The notes under the pieces were generated by a model. The model was not told the origin of the DNA. It searched no databases and saw nothing but the letters and a program-made list of their open reading frames with translations. Below are positions 42,811 to 51,224 of a stretch of 62,169 nt of DNA, piece by piece. The stretch lies in contig CAJOMN010000017.1 of assembly GCA_905235745.1 (NCBI GenBank), positions 1 through 62,169 on the forward strand, given 5' to 3'. This DNA is from an uncultured Lachnospiraceae bacterium (GTDB lineage: Bacteria; Bacillota; Clostridia; Lachnospirales; Lachnospiraceae). The first letter of the stretch is position 1. Every line of letters begins with the position of its first letter. Made by a program: the position numbers and the translations under genes.

Positions 42811-44685
42811 TTACTCCACCGTGACGCTTTTTGCAAGGTTGCGCGGTTTATCCACATCCAGCCCCTTTGATACGCTCAGATAATATCCGAGAAGCTGCAA
42901 AGGTATTATGGCAAGGCTTCCGGAAAAGTGTTCGTCAACCTTCGGTACATATACGGCAAAATTAACCGAATCCTCCACATCATATTTGCCGTATTCCGTC
43001 ACTCCCATCAGATAGGCGCCCCTGCTCTTGCACTCCATCATATTGGAAAGGGTCTTCTCATACAGATCCGTCTGGGTGAGCACTCCGATAACAAGCGTCC
43101 CGTCCTCTATCAGAGATATTGTTCCGTGCTTCATCTCACCCGCCGCATACGCTTCGGAATGAATGTAGCTAATCTCTTTCATCTTAAGTGACCCTTCAAG
43201 GCACACCGCATAATCGATCCCGCGCCCGATGAAGAATATGTCCCTCGCATTCGAATACTTTGACGCGAACCACTGTATCCTCTCTTTGTCGTCAAGGGTC
43301 TTTTTCATCTTCTCGGGTATCGTCATAAGTTCTCCGATAAGAGGCGCGATATCATCCATTGTGCCGCGGACCCTGGCAAACTTCAGAGCAAGCATGTACA
43401 TGCATACGAGCTGGCAGCTGTACGCCTTGGTAGTCGCAACGGATATCTCCGGTCCCGCCAGGGTATACATGCAACAGTCCGCTTCCCGTGCGATGGAAGA
43501 GCCGACTACGTTTACTATTGCAAGCGTCCTGATCCCCTTCTCCTTTGCCATTCGAAGGGCGGCGAGCGAATCGGCGGTTTCGCCTGATTGCGATATTATG
43601 ATGACAAGCGCATCCTCCGGCAGGCGATTTTTCCTGTAACGGAATTCGGACGCAAGCTCCACCCTGACCGGCTGGTCACCGAACTCCTCAAGGACGTACT
43701 GCGCCTCCATTCCGACATGCCATGCGCTTCCGCATGCAACGATGTATATGCTCGAAAACTCCCTGATGATGTCATCCGTTATTCCGGTCTCCGAAAGGTC
43801 TATGTCATGTCCTCCGCCGTCTTCCCTGATATATTTGCGGAGTGTGTCCATGACAACCTGCGGCTGCTCATGTATCTCCTTCATCATGAAATGCTCGTAT
43901 CCGCCACGTTCCGCCGCCTCGGCATCCCACTCTATCTCCGTGACTTCCTTTTCGATCCTGTCACCGTCGAGGTTGTAGAATGTTACACTTCCCGCGGCGA
44001 TCTCTGCCATTTCAAGGTTGCCGATATAGTATACGCTTCTCGTATGGTTCAGTATGGCGGGTACATCTGACGCTATGAACGATTCATTCTCGTTCACCCC
44101 GATTATCATGGGTGAATCTTTTCTGGCCACGAATATCCTGTCCGGATAATCCGCAAACATGACAACGAGCGCATAGGAACCCCTTACCCTTACTATCGTC
44201 TTGGCAAGCGCGTCAATGGGTCCCATCTTGTACTTGTGGTAATAATAGTCAACGAGCTTGATCAGAACCTCCGTGTCGGTCTCGGAATAGAAACGGTAGT
44301 CATGCCGTTCCATCTTGGCCTTGAGCTCCTGATAATTCTCGATTATACCGTTATGCACGCCGACGACCTCGGATTCTACAGCACCCGACCCCGAATTGGT
44401 ACAGTTGCCGGATACGTGCGGATGCGCGTTCGTCTTGCTCGGGGCTCCGTGTGTTGCCCACCTTGTATGTCCGATGCCGCATGTGCCTTCAAGCGCCCTG
44501 CCCTCATCCGTCTTCTCGATAAGGTTATTGAGCTTGCCCGTTGTCTTGACGACCTCGGCCGGAAGATCACCGTTCCTGACCGTTATCCCGGCCGAATCAT
44601 AACCTCTGTATTCAAGCTTTTCCAGTCCCTGAAGCAGGATAGGAGCCGCCTGTTTGTCTCCGATATAGCCTACTATTCCACACAT
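42811..44685 (-). CDS. glmS: Glutamine-fructose-6-phosphate aminotransferase GlmS
   Basis: A 624-residue enzyme making glucosamine-6-phosphate from fructose-6-phosphate and glutamine. The glutaminase domain begins with catalytic Cys2 (MCGIVGYIGDKQ), and contains GHTRWATHGAPSKTNAHPH. Two SIS sugar-isomerase domains follow (ACGSAWHVGMEAQYVLEEFG, VIIISQSGETADSLAALRMA, FIGRGIDYAVCLEGSLKMKE). The tail DKPRNLAKSVTVE is the usual end. There is no glmS ribozyme: only 65 bases separate it from nagB. That spacer contains the paired GTAAACGCAT motif. It opposes NagB, the reverse direction of amino-sugar flow. Confidence 0.96.
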   Translation of the reverse strand: MCGIVGYIGDKQAAPILLQGLEKLEYRGYDSAGITVRNGDLPAEVVKTTGKLNNLIEKTDEGRALEGTCGIGHTRWATHGAPSKTNAHPHVSGNCTNSGSGAVESEVVGVHNGIIENYQELKAKMERHDYRFYSETDTEVLIKLVDYYYHKYKMGPIDALAKTIVRVRGSYALVVMFADYPDRIFVARKDSPMIIGVNENESFIASDVPAILNHTRSVYYIGNLEMAEIAAGSVTFYNLDGDRIEKEVTEIEWDAEAAERGGYEHFMMKEIHEQPQVVMDTLRKYIREDGGGHDIDLSETGITDDIIREFSSIYIVACGSAWHVGMEAQYVLEEFGDQPVRVELASEFRYRKNRLPEDALVIIISQSGETADSLAALRMAKEKGIRTLAIVNVVGSSIAREADCCMYTLAGPEISVATTKAYSCQLVCMYMLALKFARVRGTMDDIAPLIGELMTIPEKMKKTLDDKERIQWFASKYSNARDIFFIGRGIDYAVCLEGSLKMKEISYIHSEAYAAGEMKHGTISLIEDGTLVIGVLTQTDLYEKTLSNMMECKSRGAYLMGVTEYGKYDVEDSVNFAVYVPKVDEHFSGSLAIIPLQLLGYYLSVSKGLDVDKPRNLAKSVTVE

Positions 44686-44717
44686 AAGGATATCCCTCCG
44701 CGGTTGCCCGCCCTATA

Positions 44718-44754
44718 GTAAACGCATTTCAGCGAACAGAGATGATGCGTTTAC
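44718..44754. promoter_or_regulatory. Inverted repeat GTAAACGCAT upstream of glmS
   Basis: GTAAACGCAT (44718-44727) and ATGCGTTTAC (44745-44754) are exact complements 17 bases apart, the second overlapping the nagB stop. The same decamer occurs at 53147 and 54971 in the ABC-transporter operon. It may be an operator for amino-sugar genes or an mRNA-end hairpin. Confidence 0.55.
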
Positions 44755-45482
44755 GAGACATAGCCGATCTCATCGGCAAGTTTCTTTTCGATGACTACAA
44801 TGGCGTCCCTGTGCAGCCTCATGAATGTTGCGGGACACATCGGGTCTATCTTGTCATCCATAAGAAGACGCCTTGCGGCTTCCTGCTTGTTGCCGTTTAT
44901 GATCATCAGGAGCGTTTTGGCCTTCATGATGCTTCCCATTCCCATAGTCACGGCATAACGCGGAACCTCATCGCGGCTGGCGAAGAATCTCGTATTTGCG
45001 TCTATCGTGCTCTCCTCAAGAGTCTCTTTGTGAGCCTTCTCGTAGAGAACCGCACCCGGCTCGTTGAAGCCGAGATGTCCGTCGGGACCGACTCCCAGTA
45101 CCTGAAGGTCGATATCAGTCCTGTCAAGTATGTCGTTGAACTCCCGCAGATTTGCTTCCACATCGCCCGTACCCTTTGCCACATATGTATTGGCCTTGTC
45201 AATATTGATATGGTTGAACAGATTGTCGTCCATAAAATATCTGTAGCTTTGCGGATGTGTGGGCTCCAGTCCCACATATTCATCAAGGTTAACGGAATGA
45301 ACCCGCGAAAAATCAAGTCCCTCTTCCCTGCATCTTCTTGCAAGCTCCCTGTACATTCCGACCGGGCTCGAACCTGTTGCAAGCCCGAGCGTGCATGACG
45401 GATTGTCCCTTACGAGCTTTTCGATAACATCTGCTGCCGCCGAAGCGCCCTCTTCGTAAGTCTGTGCTACTATTACTCTCAT
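44751..45482 (-). CDS. nagB: Glucosamine-6-phosphate deaminase
   Basis: A 243-residue enzyme converting glucosamine-6-phosphate to fructose-6-phosphate and ammonia. GLATGSSPVGMYRELARRCR binds the phosphate, and the active-site loop is VHSVNLDEYVGL and GVGPDGHLGFNEPG. The start is the ATG 45482 (MRVIVAQTYEEG) behind GGAGGGAAAT; a longer frame upstream has no family similarity. It lies between the acyltransferase gene and glmS, so the two opposed reactions of glucosamine-6-phosphate metabolism are neighbours. Confidence 0.94.
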   Translation of the reverse strand: MRVIVAQTYEEGASAAADVIEKLVRDNPSCTLGLATGSSPVGMYRELARRCREEGLDFSRVHSVNLDEYVGLEPTHPQSYRYFMDDNLFNHINIDKANTYVAKGTGDVEANLREFNDILDRTDIDLQVLGVGPDGHLGFNEPGAVLYEKAHKETLEESTIDANTRFFASRDEVPRYAVTMGMGSIMKAKTLLMIINGNKQEAARRLLMDDKIDPMCPATFMRLHRDAIVVIEKKLADEIGYVS

Positions 45483-45520
45483 ATTTCCCTCCATGTTACA
45501 GGTATCCCATATACCGTTCA

Positions 45521-46189
45521 CTAAATGTTTTCTTTGATCACTATCTTCTTGGCTTCCTTGTATATGCTGTTTGCCGGAACAACTCCGCGCACGCATGAAA
45601 CCGGGTAAACGTTGCTGTCGCGCCCTATTACCGTTCCGGGATTGAGCACGCTGTTGCATCCTACCTCAACCCTGTCGCCGAGCATGGCACCGACCTTCTT
45701 GCGTCCGGTCTCTATACGCTCGTCTTCGCTCTTAATGACGACAAGCTTCTTGTCCGACTTGACATTGCTGGTGATCGAACCGGCTCCCATATGCGACTTG
45801 TATCCGAGTATCGAATCGCCCACATAGTTGTAATGCGGAACCTGCACATTATCGAACAATATCACGTTCTTCAGTTCCGTAGAGTTGCCGACCACACAGT
45901 TGTCTCCTACCAGTGCCGACCCTCTTACAAAAGCTCCGGGACGTATCTCCGTGTTATGTCCTATTATGCACGGACCTCCGATATAATTGTTCGGATAGCG
46001 TTTTGCATCCTTTGCGATCCACACATCCTCCTCAGGATGATCGTATTCATCGGCAGGAAGCGTCGCCCCGATCTTCAGTATAAGCTCCTTGATACCCTCA
46101 AGCGCTTCCCACGGATAGGTAAAACCTTTGAGATATTCGCCTGCCAGCGAATGCGACAGGTCATACAGATCCTCAATCCTGCAGTTCAT
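45521..46189 (-). CDS. Left-handed beta-helix acyltransferase, GlmU-like
   Basis: A 222-residue protein. Residues about 70-190 are hexapeptide repeats (IGGPCIIGHNTEIRPGAFVR, GSALVGDNCVVGNSTELKNV, VGAMLGDRVEVGCNSVLNPG), the trimeric left-handed beta-helix of acyltransferases. It resembles the acetyltransferase half of GlmU without the uridylyltransferase half, and the motif NYVGDSILGYKSHMGAGSIT matches GlmU-type acceptor loops. Placed between glmM and nagB-glmS it would be the natural candidate to acetylate glucosamine-1-phosphate, with the uridylyl step done elsewhere. The start is the ATG after TGGAGGAAATG. Confidence 0.82.
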   Translation of the reverse strand: MNCRIEDLYDLSHSLAGEYLKGFTYPWEALEGIKELILKIGATLPADEYDHPEEDVWIAKDAKRYPNNYIGGPCIIGHNTEIRPGAFVRGSALVGDNCVVGNSTELKNVILFDNVQVPHYNYVGDSILGYKSHMGAGSITSNVKSDKKLVVIKSEDERIETGRKKVGAMLGDRVEVGCNSVLNPGTVIGRDSNVYPVSCVRGVVPANSIYKEAKKIVIKENI

Positions 46190-46209
46190 ATCATTTCCTC
46201 CATATCAAT

Positions 46210-46294
46210 CTTGAGAGCCACGCCATTAAAAGCTCGCTTCGCTCGGGCGTGGCCTACGTGCTGCAAAGTTTTCATAGAAAACTTTACACCACCT
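46210..46294. repeat. Modular palindromic repeat, copy B
   Basis: An 85-base version of copy A. It shares the first 33 bases and the last segments (GTGGCCTACGTGCT, ACACCACCT). The outer stem is perfect here (GCCACGCC/GGCGTGGC). It lacks A's inner two-hairpin module, and instead has a different hairpin AAAGTTTTC-ATA-GAAAACTTT near its end. It fills the space between glmM and the acyltransferase gene. Confidence 0.85.
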
Positions 46295-46301
46295 CAATCG
46301 C

Positions 46302-47864
46302 TTATTGCCTAACCTTGATAAGATGCCCCGAATCCTTCATCGCGGCAATTATCTCATCCACACACTTTTCACAATCCTTGTATGTCTGCGCCTCGCTCAT
46401 GACACGAAGAACCGGTTCCGTTCCTGATGCCCGCAGCAGCACACGGCCGTCATTGGCAAGATAAGCCGTGGTATCGTCAACTGCCTTCTTAACCGCCGGA
46501 TCTTCAAGTGTGGCGTCCTTGTCGTCAACCTCGACATTTTTGAGCACCTGCGGATACATCTTGACCTCGGAGGCAAGAACCGAAAGGGGAAGATGCGTCT
46601 CCACAAGAACCGTCATGAGCATGATCGCGGTAACGAGTCCGTCTCCGGTGTGGGCGTACTTTCTGAATATGATGTGACCCGACTGTTCCCCGCCGATCAT
46701 ATGATCGTTCTCTTTCATATTCTCATATACGTAGCGGTCACCGACCTTTGTCTTCTCATAGCCTATCCCGATATTGTCAAATGCCTTGTACAGCCCGAAG
46801 TTGGACATTATCGTTGTCACTACCGTGTTGCTCGCAAGCATCCCCTTGCTCTTGAAATGTTTCGCGCATATATACATGATCATGTCGCCGTTTACGATAT
46901 CACCGTATTCATCTACCGCCAGGCATCTGTCGGCATCTCCGTCAAACGCGAACCCGACATCGACCTTGTTCTCGCGTACATACTTCTGCAGACCCTCGAT
47001 ATGTGTCGAGCCTGCGTTAAGGTTGATGTTGACACCGTCCGGTGAGTCGTTCATAACGTTTATCTTGGCACCGAGCGCATCGAACACGGCTCGTCCTATC
47101 ATCCATGAGCTTCCGTTTGCGCAGTCAAGCGCAACCTTGCATTTTTCAAATGATACCGGGGCAATGCTCGTAAGATAACCGATGTAGCGGTTACGTCCCG
47201 AATAGAAATCTATCGTTCTGCCTATCTTATCATCTGTTGCCCATTCAACATCGATAAGACCGTCAATGAACTGTTCGACAAGGTCCTGAACCTCGTCATC
47301 CATCTTCTCTCCCTCACCGTTCATAAGCTTGATCCCGTTGTCATAGAACGGGTTATGGCTTGCGGAGATCATGATACCGCAGTCAAAGCCTTCCGTTCTC
47401 GTAATATAGCTGACGCAGGGTGTAGTTGTGACATGCAGGAGATATGCGTCCCCGCCGGAAGATGTAATACCTGCCGAAAGCGCATTTTCATACATATATG
47501 ATGAGCGCCTTGTGTCCTTTCCGATCACGATCTTTGCCGGATGATCCTTGCCGTAGTAACTGCCGAGGAAGCGTCCGATCTTGAACGCATGCTCTGCGGT
47601 CAGCACTACTCCCGCCCTTCCGCGGAATCCGTCCGTACCAAAATACTTGCCCATAGTTGTCCTTCCTTTCTTCTGTGTCTTCCCCGCTGCCCTGTGGGCT
47701 TCCCTGGTCCGCCCGTCAAAAGGTCTGGGCGCATCCGCGGGGATCTGCCATACCTTGCCTTCCTTTCTGGCACCATCGATCGCGCCGTTTCGGCACAGCA
47801 TGGTAATGCGTCTTTCCGTCATATCCCATTTGGATGATGCGTCATGAACATCAAGGTACTTCAT
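46302..47864 (-). CDS. glmM: Phosphoglucosamine mutase with in-frame HTH N-terminal extension
   Basis: Residues 71-520 are a complete GlmM (glucosamine-6-phosphate to glucosamine-1-phosphate): MGKYFGTDGFRGRAGVVLTA, phosphoserine loop ISASHNP, metal loop FDGDADRCLAVD, sugar loop GGEQSGHIIF, phosphate site RASGTEPVLRVMSEA. In front, without a stop, are 70 residues forming a small MerR/excisionase-like helix-turn-helix (MKYLDVHDASSKWDMTERRI then TMLCRNGAIDGARKEGKVWQ, IPADAPRPFDG). The ATG 47864 has AAAGGA. A strong AAAGGAAGG seven bases before an internal ATG at 47654 could start a normal 450-residue GlmM, so one or two products are possible. Confidence 0.92.
   Translation of the reverse strand: MKYLDVHDASSKWDMTERRITMLCRNGAIDGARKEGKVWQIPADAPRPFDGRTREAHRAAGKTQKKGRTTMGKYFGTDGFRGRAGVVLTAEHAFKIGRFLGSYYGKDHPAKIVIGKDTRRSSYMYENALSAGITSSGGDAYLLHVTTTPCVSYITRTEGFDCGIMISASHNPFYDNGIKLMNGEGEKMDDEVQDLVEQFIDGLIDVEWATDDKIGRTIDFYSGRNRYIGYLTSIAPVSFEKCKVALDCANGSSWMIGRAVFDALGAKINVMNDSPDGVNINLNAGSTHIEGLQKYVRENKVDVGFAFDGDADRCLAVDEYGDIVNGDMIMYICAKHFKSKGMLASNTVVTTIMSNFGLYKAFDNIGIGYEKTKVGDRYVYENMKENDHMIGGEQSGHIIFRKYAHTGDGLVTAIMLMTVLVETHLPLSVLASEVKMYPQVLKNVEVDDKDATLEDPAVKKAVDDTTAYLANDGRVLLRASGTEPVLRVMSEAQTYKDCEKCVDEIIAAMKDSGHLIKVRQ
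47654..47669 (-). promoter_or_regulatory. Internal ribosome site for short GlmM
   Basis: AAAGGAAGGACAACT stands before the ATG that begins MGKYFGTDG, inside the extended reading frame. It is at least as good as the site of the longer form, so the standard-length enzyme may be made as well. Confidence 0.65.
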
Positions 47865-47880
47865 GCAGTCGTTCCTTTCC

Positions 47881-47972
47881 GCACCGGGCCAGCCACCGAT
47901 CCGGTGCTTTACAGCAGACAAAAAATAGATACCGCTCACTATAATACAAGATATAGTGCTACGGTATCTATT
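47881..47972 (-). promoter_or_regulatory. glmM leader with two hairpins, terminator-like
   Basis: In transcription order: a long stem (outer arms AATAGATACCG, inner CACTATA/TATAGTG, 47924-47972) followed by TTTTTT, then a GC stem GCACCGG/CCGGTGC (47881-47907) that touches the ribosome site. The first is a terminator for transcripts arriving from dapL. The promoter below would start inside its 5' arm and leave it shortened. Confidence 0.7.
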
Positions 47973-47997
47973 CTACACCCAACTGAAAGTTTGTCAA
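47970..47997 (-). promoter_or_regulatory. glmM promoter
   Basis: Minus-strand TTGACA (47992-47997) and TAGAAT (47970-47975) are 16 bases apart. The TTGACA is one of four TGTCAAG/CTTGACA elements in this spacer. Confidence 0.6.
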
Positions 47998-48059
47998 GTT
48001 ATCGGTTATTTTTATGTCAAGTTATTGCGTTTATATCTTGACATTTATTAACTTGACAT
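47991..48059. promoter_or_regulatory. Four TGTCAAG sites upstream of glmM
   Basis: TTGTCAAGTTAT (47991), ATGTCAAGTTAT (48014), CTTGACAT (48037) and ACTTGACAT (48051) lie within 69 bases, two in each orientation, in the spacer after dapL. One overlaps the -35 box. The symmetry suggests a multi-site operator. Confidence 0.6.
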
Positions 48060-48066
48060 AAATATT

Positions 48067-49251
48067 TCAGGCTCCCATGCGGACGATCCGATCTACTGCT
48101 TCGCGCGTATTTTCCCGGCTTCCGAATGCAGTCAGCCGGAAGTATCCCTCTCCGCATGCGCCGAACCCGGAGCCCGGAGTTCCGACCACGCCTGCCTCTT
48201 CGATAAGCCTGTCGAAGAATTCCCAGCTTGTCATGCCGTCCGGAACCGCCATCCAGACGTATGGCGAATTGACTCCCCCGAACGCTTTATAACCCGCCTT
48301 CGTAAGCCCCGATAATATATAACATGCGTTATCCATATAGTAATCCACAAGAGCGGCAACCTGTTTCTTCCCTTCGGGAGAATATACCGCCTCTCCTGCC
48401 CTCTGGACTATATACGGGGCTCCGTTGTACTTGGTGGCGTGTCTCCTTGCCCAGAGCGAATTGAGTGACACACCTTCCCTTACAAGGTCTTTGGGCACGA
48501 CCGTATATCCGAGCCGCAGTCCCGTAAATCCCGCATTCTTGGAAAAGGAGTGAAGCTCTATCGCACATTCCCGGGCACCGCTGCATTCATATATCGAATG
48601 CGGCACGTCATCCTCCCTGATATATGCCTCGTATGCGGCATCAAATATTATAACGGAGCTGTTTTGGGCCGCGTAGTCAACCCACTTCTGAAGCTCATCC
48701 CGGGTAAGCGCCGTACCCGTCGGATTATTCGGCGAGCAAAGATATATGATATCGTAAGCCTCATCCGGTATCTGCGGCACGAATCCGTTTTCAGCAGTGC
48801 ACGCAAGATAACTGATCCTGCGTCCCGCCATTACGTTTGAATCCACATACACGGGATACACCGGATCACATACCGCTACCGAGGCATCTGCGGAGAATAT
48901 CTCCTGTATATTGCCCGAATCCGGCTTGGCTCCGTCCGATATGAATATCTCATCCTCGTCTATATCGCAGCCCCTTTGCCGGTAATCATTCTCGCAGACC
49001 GCACGCCGCAGAAAACCATACCCCCTGTCAGGCGCATACCCGCGAAACGTCTTCTCGTCCGCCATTTCGTCGACTGCGGCATGAAGCGCGTCTGTTACAG
49101 CCTGCGGAAGCGGTCTTGTAACATCCCCGATCCCGAGCCTTATTATATTCGTATCAGGGTGCGCCGATGTGTACGCATTTACCTTCTGTGCGATAGTCGA
49201 AAACAGGTAGCTTCCGGCAAGCTTATTGTAATTGTCATTGATCTTAACCAT
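48067..49251 (-). CDS. dapL: LL-diaminopimelate aminotransferase
   Basis: A 394-residue PLP-dependent aminotransferase that makes LL-diaminopimelate directly from tetrahydrodipicolinate. The start MVKINDNYNKLAGSYLFSTI is the typical DapL start; IRLGIGDVTRPLPQ, IYLCSPNNPTGTALTRDELQ, and the PLP-lysine region HSFSKNAGFTGLRLGYTVVP (Lys in SKNAG) are the family's. It supplies DAP for the MurE with DNPR at 3.4 kb and for lysine. I use the ATG 49251 behind GGGAGAGAATGC. It follows the ANTAR gene by 34 bases, so transcription from the glnA promoter could reach it. Confidence 0.94.
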   Translation of the reverse strand: MVKINDNYNKLAGSYLFSTIAQKVNAYTSAHPDTNIIRLGIGDVTRPLPQAVTDALHAAVDEMADEKTFRGYAPDRGYGFLRRAVCENDYRQRGCDIDEDEIFISDGAKPDSGNIQEIFSADASVAVCDPVYPVYVDSNVMAGRRISYLACTAENGFVPQIPDEAYDIIYLCSPNNPTGTALTRDELQKWVDYAAQNSSVIIFDAAYEAYIREDDVPHSIYECSGARECAIELHSFSKNAGFTGLRLGYTVVPKDLVREGVSLNSLWARRHATKYNGAPYIVQRAGEAVYSPEGKKQVAALVDYYMDNACYILSGLTKAGYKAFGGVNSPYVWMAVPDGMTSWEFFDRLIEEAGVVGTPGSGFGACGEGYFRLTAFGSRENTREAVDRIVRMGA

Positions 49252-49285
49252 GCATTCTCTCCCTTTATCATTAATATCCGATCCG

Positions 49286-49825
49286 TCATTCATCTATCAT
49301 GGACACTATCATATGTGCAGTCTCGGTCAGTGTCCTGCCCATATCCATGCTGTTCTTCTGCAGATACCGGTACGCCTCGGGCTCGGTCATGTTGTTCCTC
49401 GCCATCAGGAGTGCCTTGGCTCTGTCTATCGTCTGCTTGTCAAGCGCGCTTCGCGCAGGCGGACCTTTCCTGCGTCCGGTCATCTGCTCCGGCAGCAGCA
49501 TACGGGCGCTGTTTACCAGATCAGATGTCCGAAACGGCATCTGAAGAACTATTATATTGCTCGAATACAGACCTATCTGTACATCTTTCGTAAGCAGGAG
49601 CATACTAAGCGTTGCGGGAAGATAATTATGCAGCTCCTCGTAACCCATGTCCGGAAGCTTACGGGTGCAGATGACAAGACTGATGTCCATATCTTCTATC
49701 CTGCGCAGGATTTCCGATCCGGAAGCGCATATAAGCGTATCCGCATATATGTCGCTTTGCCTGATTATAGATGTGATCCGTTCCGAGTCTTCATGTTTGG
49801 GCATTGCCACGATTATCGCGCCCAT
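49286..49825 (-). CDS. ANTAR-domain antiterminator regulator
   Basis: A 179-residue protein. Residues about 125-178 are an ANTAR RNA-binding domain (DKQTIDRAKALLMARNNMTE, then PEAYRYLQKNSMDMGRTLTE). The N-terminal 115 residues form a receiver-like fold (MGAIIVAMPKHEDSERITSI, LVICTRKLPDMGYEELH) but lack the usual DD, D and K set, so it is a pseudo-receiver that may sense a ligand or protein instead of being phosphorylated. ANTAR proteins stop transcription termination by binding paired hairpins in leaders. It lies 20 bases after glnA, whose leader has a terminator hairpin; related glnA-linked ANTAR proteins are known in clostridia. Confidence 0.85.
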   Translation of the reverse strand: MGAIIVAMPKHEDSERITSIIRQSDIYADTLICASGSEILRRIEDMDISLVICTRKLPDMGYEELHNYLPATLSMLLLTKDVQIGLYSSNIIVLQMPFRTSDLVNSARMLLPEQMTGRRKGPPARSALDKQTIDRAKALLMARNNMTEPEAYRYLQKNSMDMGRTLTETAHMIVSMIDE

Positions 49826-49845
49826 CCGGTCTCCTCACACGAATC

Positions 49846-51132
49846 CTACAGTTTTGCAAGATAATTACGAATCTCCCAGTCGGTAACCTCGGATATAAAA
49901 TCATGCCATTCGGCTTCCTTGATACTTGTGTATATATCCGTAAAGTCCTTTCCGAGAGCATCCGTCAGAGTCTTATCATTCCGAAGATCGTACAGTGCTT
50001 CGCGAAGATTATCGGGAAGGTGTCCGCGATCATCCGTTGAATATACCTCCATTTCCCCGCCCGGAGATGTATGACGTGCGATACCGTCAAGCCCCGCCGC
50101 CATGCAAGTTGCGAACAGAAGATACGGATTGGCTGCGCCGTCCGGAAAACGTATCTCAACCTTGACATCATCAGGCTCGGTATCTATGTTTACGAGAGCC
50201 TTTTCTCCCTTGGATGCCCAGTTGATCATATACGGGGCGTCAAGACCGGACAGCAGTCTCTTATATGAATTGACAATGGGATTGGCTACCGCCGCAAGCC
50301 CTCTCGCATGCTCCATTATCCCTCCGGCAAACCACATTGCCTCATCCGAAGGTCTTCCGTCCGGTGCCATAAACACGTTCCTTCCGCCCTTCATGAGCCT
50401 TAAACGGATATGCATTCCGGAACCGGCGACACCGGGACGCGGCATAGGCATAAATGTCGCATATAACCCGAACCGCTTGGCGATCGACCTTACGGCAAAC
50501 TTAAACGTCTGAATGGAATCGGCCATTACAAACGCATCCTCCTCCTGAAAATCTATCTCATGCTGCGCCGGAGCATGCTCATGATGCGATGACTCGATCT
50601 CAAAGCCCATCTCCTCGAGCATGAGCACAATATCCCTTCGTGCGTTCTCGCCGAAATCAACGGGGCCCACATCCATATACTCCGCGATCTCGTGCGATGT
50701 CGTTGTAGGCAGTCCGTTTTCATCAGTATGGAACAGGAAGAATTCACACTCCGGATCGACTATGAAGCTGTAACCGCTTGCTGCCGCGCTATCGACGGCT
50801 TTCTTCAGAATATATCTCGGCGCGTTTTCAAAGGGAGTCCCGTCCGCATAGAACACATCGCAGAATATCTTGGCAACCTTGCCCTGCTGCGGTCTCCACG
50901 GAAGGATCTTGAACGTTTCAAGATCAGGATACAGATACAGTTTATCGTCAAGCTCATATTTATTGCCGTATATCGCGGCGCCGTAGAACGAGTATCTGTT
51001 ATCAAACACCTTGCCCATCTGTCCGGGTGTTACGGCGATATTCTTCAGATTACCGAATATATCGGTAAACTGCAGCCTGATGAATTCCACTCCCTCCTCA
51101 TCGATCATACTCAATATGTCTTCTTTTTTCAT
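49846..51132 (-). CDS. glnA: Glutamine synthetase, type I
   Basis: A 428-residue GSI enzyme joining ammonia to glutamate. It opens MKKEDILSMIDEEGVEFIRL; the metal-binding part follows as VDPECEFFLFHTDENGLPTT and SSHHEHAPAQHEIDF. GVAGSGMHIRLRLMKGGRNV and PIVNSYKRLLSGLDAPYMIN are the glutamate and ATP motifs. Residues near the end (VEIRFPDGAANPYLLFATCM) are typical of GSI-alpha of Firmicutes, which is usually feedback-regulated rather than adenylylated. The ATG follows GGAAGGAGAACATC. The leader contains an attenuator-like terminator and the next gene is the ANTAR regulator. Confidence 0.95.
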   Translation of the reverse strand: MKKEDILSMIDEEGVEFIRLQFTDIFGNLKNIAVTPGQMGKVFDNRYSFYGAAIYGNKYELDDKLYLYPDLETFKILPWRPQQGKVAKIFCDVFYADGTPFENAPRYILKKAVDSAAASGYSFIVDPECEFFLFHTDENGLPTTTSHEIAEYMDVGPVDFGENARRDIVLMLEEMGFEIESSHHEHAPAQHEIDFQEEDAFVMADSIQTFKFAVRSIAKRFGLYATFMPMPRPGVAGSGMHIRLRLMKGGRNVFMAPDGRPSDEAMWFAGGIMEHARGLAAVANPIVNSYKRLLSGLDAPYMINWASKGEKALVNIDTEPDDVKVEIRFPDGAANPYLLFATCMAAGLDGIARHTSPGGEMEVYSTDDRGHLPDNLREALYDLRNDKTLTDALGKDFTDIYTSIKEAEWHDFISEVTDWEIRNYLAKL

Positions 51133-51167
51133 GATGTTCTCCTTCCGGAATGAATACTGACCGGATT

Positions 51168-51200
51168 AAAAAAAGGGTCATGAAATAATCCCATGACACC
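51168..51200 (-). terminator. Attenuator-like terminator in the glnA leader
   Basis: On the minus strand GGTGTCATG and CATGACCC pair around GGATTATTT, and TTTTTTT follows. A promoter-like TATAAT lies at 51225-51230, before it, and glnA starts 36 bases after it, so most transcripts would stop unless terminator formation is prevented. The hexanucleotide AAAGGT lies in the loop of a 3-base GAC/GTC stem just before it. Confidence 0.75.
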
Positions 51201-51224
51201 TTTGTCCGACATTTCGTTCGTCCT

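Noticed and set aside
44686-44750. glmS ribozyme before glmS
   Set aside because: Only 65 bases separate nagB and glmS and the conserved ribozyme core cannot fit. The spacer is explained by a ribosome site and the inverted repeat.
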